Notes under the pieces: generated by a model
The model's database searches: none
Told to the model about the DNA's origin: nothing
What the model saw: the letters and a program-made list of their open reading frames with translations, nothing else
Origin: Snodgrassella alvi
GTDB lineage: Bacteria > Pseudomonadota > Gammaproteobacteria > Burkholderiales > Neisseriaceae
Reading direction: 5' to 3'
Assembly (NCBI RefSeq): GCF_040741455.2
Contig: NZ_CP160328.2
Span: 620,001-684,000, forward strand
Length of the DNA stretch: 64,000 nt
In this document: one piece after another, positions 60,512-64,000 of the stretch
Numbering within the stretch: the first letter of the stretch is position 1
Layout of the letters: every line of letters begins with the position of its first letter
Translations under genes and position numbers: made by a program

Positions 60512-61945
60512 ATGAGTATTCGCATTCAAGCATTTAAAGATTTCCTGCAACGCTATAGCACAGTATGGAAAAATGTGTGGGCCGTACGGTTTCAGCTCGA
60601 TCCACCTAAACGCGATAAAGATGAACGTGCCTTTTTACCAGCACATCTGGAATTAACCGAAACTCCTCTATCCGCAGCACCAAAGTGGACCGCTCGTCTG
60701 ATTATCCTGTTCGCAGTAATCGCTCTTCTATGGGCTTTAATCGGTAAGCTGGATATTGTTGCAGTGGCCACGGGCAAAACAACACCAGGTGGACGCAGCA
60801 AAGTTATTCAACCATTGGAAACTTCGGTAGTTGATAAAATTGCAGTAAAAAATGGCGACCATGTAAAAAACGGACAAGTACTTGTCGAGTTGAGTGGCAT
60901 TGGCTCTGACAGTGATTATGCACAATCGGAAAAATCTTTACAGGCGGCTCGTTTGAATAAATTGCGTCTGGAGGCTGTAATCCGCGCATTAGATTCTCAT
61001 CAGACTCCTATACTGGATAAGGAGCTTGCTACGCAGTGGCACCTTAATCCCGATCAGATTACAGAAGCACAATCTCTGGCTTTAAATCAGTATCAGACTT
61101 GGTTTACTCAAGATGCACAATTGCAAACGGTGCTGCGTGAACATCAGGCTCAGCTTCAAGGTACTCAGTCTCAGGTAAGCAAGCTGGAGCAAACTACCGC
61201 CATTGAACAAAGCCGTACATCAGACTATAAAGACTTACTGGCCCAAAATTTTGTTTCGAAACACGCTTACTATGAACAGGAAAGCAAATTTATTCAGAAT
61301 AAAAATGATTTAGCCAGTCAGCGCAGTCAGTTACGGCAGATACAGGAAAGTATTCGTGAAGCAGAACAAAATCGTCAATTACAAACCAGTACACTCAAAC
61401 GAGATACGCTAGATCAGCTTCGACAGGCAAACGAACAAATACAGCAACTCACTCAAGCAACAGAAAAGGCTTTACAACGCAAACAGCTAATGACTTTGAA
61501 ATCCCCTGTTGATGGTACAGTACAGCAGCTAGCCACCTATACTGTGGGCGGTGTGGTGACTGCTGCCCAACAGATTATGGTGGTAGTACCTGATCAGGAT
61601 CAGATGGAAATTGAAGCATTGGTATCAAATAAAGATATCGGTTTTGTCAAAGCTGGGCAGAATGCAGTTATTAAAATCGAATCTTTCCCCTACACTCGTT
61701 ATGGTTATCTAACTGGCAAAGTAAAAAATGTTAGCTTTGATGCTATTGAAGATGAAAAACTAGGCTTAGTGTTTGCTGCAACAATTGTTCTAGACAAAAA
61801 TTATTTAGTGATTGATGGTAAAAAAGTTAATTTGACTGCAGGCATGAATGTCACAGCTGAAATTAAAACCGGTAAGCGTCGCGTTATTACTTATTTATTA
61901 AGCCCGCTGCAAACCAAAGTTGATGAAAGTATGCGAGAACGCTGA
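60512..61945 (+). CDS. type I secretion membrane fusion protein (HlyD-like)
   Basis: A 477-aa HlyD-family adaptor that links the ABC transporter to the outer-membrane channel. It has a cytoplasmic N terminus (1-60), one membrane helix (about 61-80, TARLIILFAVIALLWALIG), a lipoyl half (GGRSKVIQPLETSVVDKIAV), a long periplasmic coiled coil (about 135-325, glutamine-rich), the second lipoyl half (LKSPVDGTVQQLATYTVGG) and a beta-barrel domain to the C terminus. It begins 26 bases after the transporter gene and its stop overlaps the next ATG (TGATG). Confidence 0.93.
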   Translation: MSIRIQAFKDFLQRYSTVWKNVWAVRFQLDPPKRDKDERAFLPAHLELTETPLSAAPKWTARLIILFAVIALLWALIGKLDIVAVATGKTTPGGRSKVIQPLETSVVDKIAVKNGDHVKNGQVLVELSGIGSDSDYAQSEKSLQAARLNKLRLEAVIRALDSHQTPILDKELATQWHLNPDQITEAQSLALNQYQTWFTQDAQLQTVLREHQAQLQGTQSQVSKLEQTTAIEQSRTSDYKDLLAQNFVSKHAYYEQESKFIQNKNDLASQRSQLRQIQESIREAEQNRQLQTSTLKRDTLDQLRQANEQIQQLTQATEKALQRKQLMTLKSPVDGTVQQLATYTVGGVVTAAQQIMVVVPDQDQMEIEALVSNKDIGFVKAGQNAVIKIESFPYTRYGYLTGKVKNVSFDAIEDEKLGLVFAATIVLDKNYLVIDGKKVNLTAGMNVTAEIKTGKRRVITYLLSPLQTKVDESMRER

Positions 61946-63267
61946 TGCACAAAAATTACCCCTTTAATTGCAGAAAATTTATATTTGCTTTACTTGGCTT
62001 CGTATTTTTACACTCTAATGCACAGGCATTTGATTTATTCGAAGCCTGGCAGGCCGCAATCAATTACTCTGCAGATTATGCTGCGGCACAAAGCGAGCGG
62101 GATGTACAAAAGGAACAACTGCCACAAACTCGAGCTGCTTTATTGCCGCAGGTAAATACTAACTATATATACCAGAAACAACCTTCCTCTTTATCCAGTA
62201 CGACTCAGACTCACGGATGGAATGTTCAGGCAAGTCAATCATTATTTGATAAGTCCAAATGGGCACAATATCAGCAGGGAAAAATTACGGCCAGCATAGC
62301 TGATTGGCAGCTGGAAAATGTGAAAGAAGATTTACTTTTTAAAGTTGCTAAAGCCTATTTTCAGGTTTTATTGATAGAAGACAAATTGGTTTCAATTGAG
62401 AAAGAAAAAGAAGCTTACGCCATGCAAATCAAACAGGCTAAAGCTTTATTCAATAAGGGTGCAGCCACTATTGTAGACACCAATGAAGCTCAGGCAGGCT
62501 ATGAAGCTGCCCGCGCAAAAAAAGTCAGTAGCATGACGGATTTGTTGGTAGCACAAAATAATCTAGCCAATATTACAGGATTGGATCCCAAACAAATAAA
62601 GCGGTTGAAACACACCGATTTTGGTGATTTACTTGGGAAAACAAGTAAATCAGACTGGCTGATGCTGGCACAAAAAAATAATCCGGAATGGCAGCAGCAA
62701 AAACTGGCTCTGCAAAATGCCAAACAGGCTTATATTGCCGCCAAAGCTGAAAACTGGCCTAAACTAACTCTAAATGGTGGGTATCAGGATAATCATCAGA
62801 TTCAGCAGTTTTATGGCATGGATCATGGCACGCGAAGTAAAGGAGGTATTGTAACCGTTCAACTTTCAATGCCTTTATTTTCAGGAGGAATGATTCACAG
62901 TAAAATCAAGGAAGCAGCAGCAAAAGAACAGCAAAATAAATTTCAACTAATTGCTACTGAACGTAAAATTAAGCTGAACATAGATCAGGCTTATCAAACA
63001 ACTATGGGTAATCTATACCAGATTCAGGCCCAACAACAATTATTGAAAGCCAATGCAGTAAAACTTCAAGCTACGCAATTGGGACGTAAGGTTGGCATAC
63101 GAAGCAATTTGGATGAATTACAGGCTTTGCAGGCCAAAGCTGATGCAGAGCAAAAACTGGCAGAAGCACAGTATAGCTACATTACTACATATATTCAGTT
63201 ACTGCAAAGTGCAGGTATCCTGACACAAATTAACGAACAGAAAAAACTGCATAAATTGCTTTATTAA
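61945..63267 (+). CDS. TolC-like outer-membrane efflux channel
   Basis: A 440-aa outer-membrane factor with a signal peptide (start MHKNYPFNCRKFIFALLGFV, ending NAQA) and two OEP repeats (about 30-230 and 245-435) of long coiled helices. Typical segments are ALFNKGAATIVDTNEAQAGYEA in repeat 1 and VGIRSNLDELQALQAKADAEQ in repeat 2. Its ATG overlaps the hlyD-like stop, so all three parts of the secretion channel are one operon. Having a dedicated TolC in the operon is typical of RTX protein exporters. Confidence 0.93.
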   Translation: MHKNYPFNCRKFIFALLGFVFLHSNAQAFDLFEAWQAAINYSADYAAAQSERDVQKEQLPQTRAALLPQVNTNYIYQKQPSSLSSTTQTHGWNVQASQSLFDKSKWAQYQQGKITASIADWQLENVKEDLLFKVAKAYFQVLLIEDKLVSIEKEKEAYAMQIKQAKALFNKGAATIVDTNEAQAGYEAARAKKVSSMTDLLVAQNNLANITGLDPKQIKRLKHTDFGDLLGKTSKSDWLMLAQKNNPEWQQQKLALQNAKQAYIAAKAENWPKLTLNGGYQDNHQIQQFYGMDHGTRSKGGIVTVQLSMPLFSGGMIHSKIKEAAAKEQQNKFQLIATERKIKLNIDQAYQTTMGNLYQIQAQQQLLKANAVKLQATQLGRKVGIRSNLDELQALQAKADAEQKLAEAQYSYITTYIQLLQSAGILTQINEQKKLHKLLY

Positions 63268-63836
63268 ATATATATATATTATTTGATTTAAGAAAAAATT
63301 AAATAGCTATTAAAATTAACTTTGATAACTCTTTTTAAAAGCTGTTTAAATTATTATTTAATCATCATTAAAAGTTTTGATAAATTAAAATTTAGATTCT
63401 TGAGTGAATTTGCTGACCTATATTTCCCCTTGATGAATCAAGAACTGAAATTATATTAATAAATTAGAATATATTGAATAACAAATATTCACGTACAATG
63501 GAAAGATATTTTTAAAAAGATATTTCCGAAATTCTAATTATTCAGAGTATTTCTTTTGATGTATTTGTTTTTTCTCAGTTGTATTTGATTTAGTTTAAAC
63601 TAGCTAGCTTATCTCTATCATCCTTATTTATATAAAAAAATTATAATAATGATATTGTAAAAAATGATTTTGATTATTCGGAATAGTTGTAACTTAAGCT
63701 AGATTCTATATCAAAATAATATTTCATTTCTGCTGAATTTCATGTGAATTATTTATCATGAACTACTATAGGGGAAAAAAATAATTGATACCCTACTGAT
63801 AAATTTCTTTACCTATAGGGCATCAATATATTCTTA
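63268..63836. other. AT-rich spacer after the secretion operon
   Basis: About 570 bases of very AT-rich sequence starting with an AT-dinucleotide run. No substrate gene, RNA gene or insertion sequence end is seen. It contains the lptG terminator near its right end. Confidence 0.5.
63787..63825 (-). terminator. terminator after lptG
   Basis: On the minus strand TGATGCCCTA pairs with TAGGGTATCA (one mismatch) across a 19-base loop, followed by ATTATTTTTTT. It lies 12 bases after the lptG stop. Confidence 0.65.
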
Positions 63837-64000
63837 CTATCTCTTTTCTTGTCGCCTTATAAGATAGACTGCCAAACTTAAAAATAAAAGTGTCGGCAAA
63901 AAAGCTGCTACCGGTGTTGGCACTCCATATAATTGACTGGTAAAACCAAATAAACGACCCGAGAAATGAAAAAACAAACCCAAACAGATGCCGTAAAATA
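63837..64000 (-). CDS. lptG: LPS export permease LptG, 3' end (partial)
   Basis: The last 53 codons of a minus-strand gene that runs off the right edge, ending with TAG at 63839-63837. The peptide has two hydrophobic helices (GICLGLFFHFSGRLFGF and AFLPTLLFLSLAVYLIRR) with the YGVPTPVAAFLPT link typical of the C terminus of LptG, one of the two membrane subunits of the LptBFG lipopolysaccharide extractor. It is short, so LptF cannot be excluded, but the YGVPxxxAAxLP pattern favours LptG. Confidence 0.75.
   Translation of the reverse strand, partial: FYGICLGLFFHFSGRLFGFTSQLYGVPTPVAAFLPTLLFLSLAVYLIRRQEKR

Noticed and set aside
63268-63836. RTX substrate or insertion sequence downstream of the secretion genes
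   Set aside because: No open frame of useful length, no glycine/aspartate repeats and no terminal inverted repeats are visible.

Overview
The window looks like a chromosomal segment of a betaproteobacterium in the family Neisseriaceae. The evidence is the infC-rpmI-rplT-pheS-pheT-ihfA block with Neisseria-like proteins, the PF08886-type glutamate-cysteine ligase, entericidins between leuC and leuD, and two inverted repeats resembling the Neisseriaceae DNA uptake sequence variant AGGCTGCCTGAA. The low G+C look and very AT-rich spacers suggest a host-restricted member such as Snodgrassella. That genus call is inference from overall resemblance, not from a search.

Layout. 1-6.6 kb: translation block on the + strand (thrS 3' end, infC with a non-AUG ATC start, rpmI, rplT, pheS, pheT, ihfA, a small MerR-like gene, tRNA-Pro). 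6.8-19.1 kb: mixed housekeeping genes (recO, trhP, hemH, thiE, a PiT phosphate transporter, an SBF-like transporter, tRNA-Thr, an unrecognised glutamine-rich protein, an ETF-ubiquinone oxidoreductase, a small repetitive lipoprotein). 19.2-28.6 kb: mostly - strand (membrane protein, DUF484 protein, dapF, LysR regulator, DMT and AEC carriers, dgkA, gshB, trpS, gshA). 28.9-32.6 kb: leucine operon leuC-(two entericidin lipoproteins)-leuD-leuB. 32.7-36.2 kb: pqiABC, a lipid-transport MCE system of the envelope. 36.4-44.7 kb: small lipoprotein, aroC, proQ, tatD, a CirA-like TonB-dependent receptor with a textbook Fur box, tRNA-Ser, eno, ftsB and a SpoIIAA-like protein. 44.8-52.0 kb: alpha/beta hydrolase, YbhB-like protein and the rimP-nusA-infB-rbfA operon on the - strand, preceded by a leader terminator. 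52.4-57.6 kb: kup, argC, erpA and a catalase. 58.3-63.3 kb: a complete type I secretion system (ABC transporter, membrane fusion protein, TolC-like outer-membrane factor) in very AT-rich surroundings with no substrate gene in view. The last 160 bases hold the 3' end of lptG on the - strand.

How it fits together. Most of the window is core metabolism and translation. The accessory-looking parts are the entericidin pair, the iron receptor, the catalase with its palindromic upstream region, and the type I secretion cassette. The most interesting non-coding signals are the terminator in front of rimP (probable attenuation of the nusA operon), the promoter-plus-leader in front of rpmI (probable L20 feedback), and the uptake-sequence-like hairpin in the recO/trhP divergent region. 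I did not find a convincing wholly new system; the best candidates for undescribed biology are the orphan secretion cassette, the tandem entericidins and the uncharacterised proteins at 14.7-16.1 kb.
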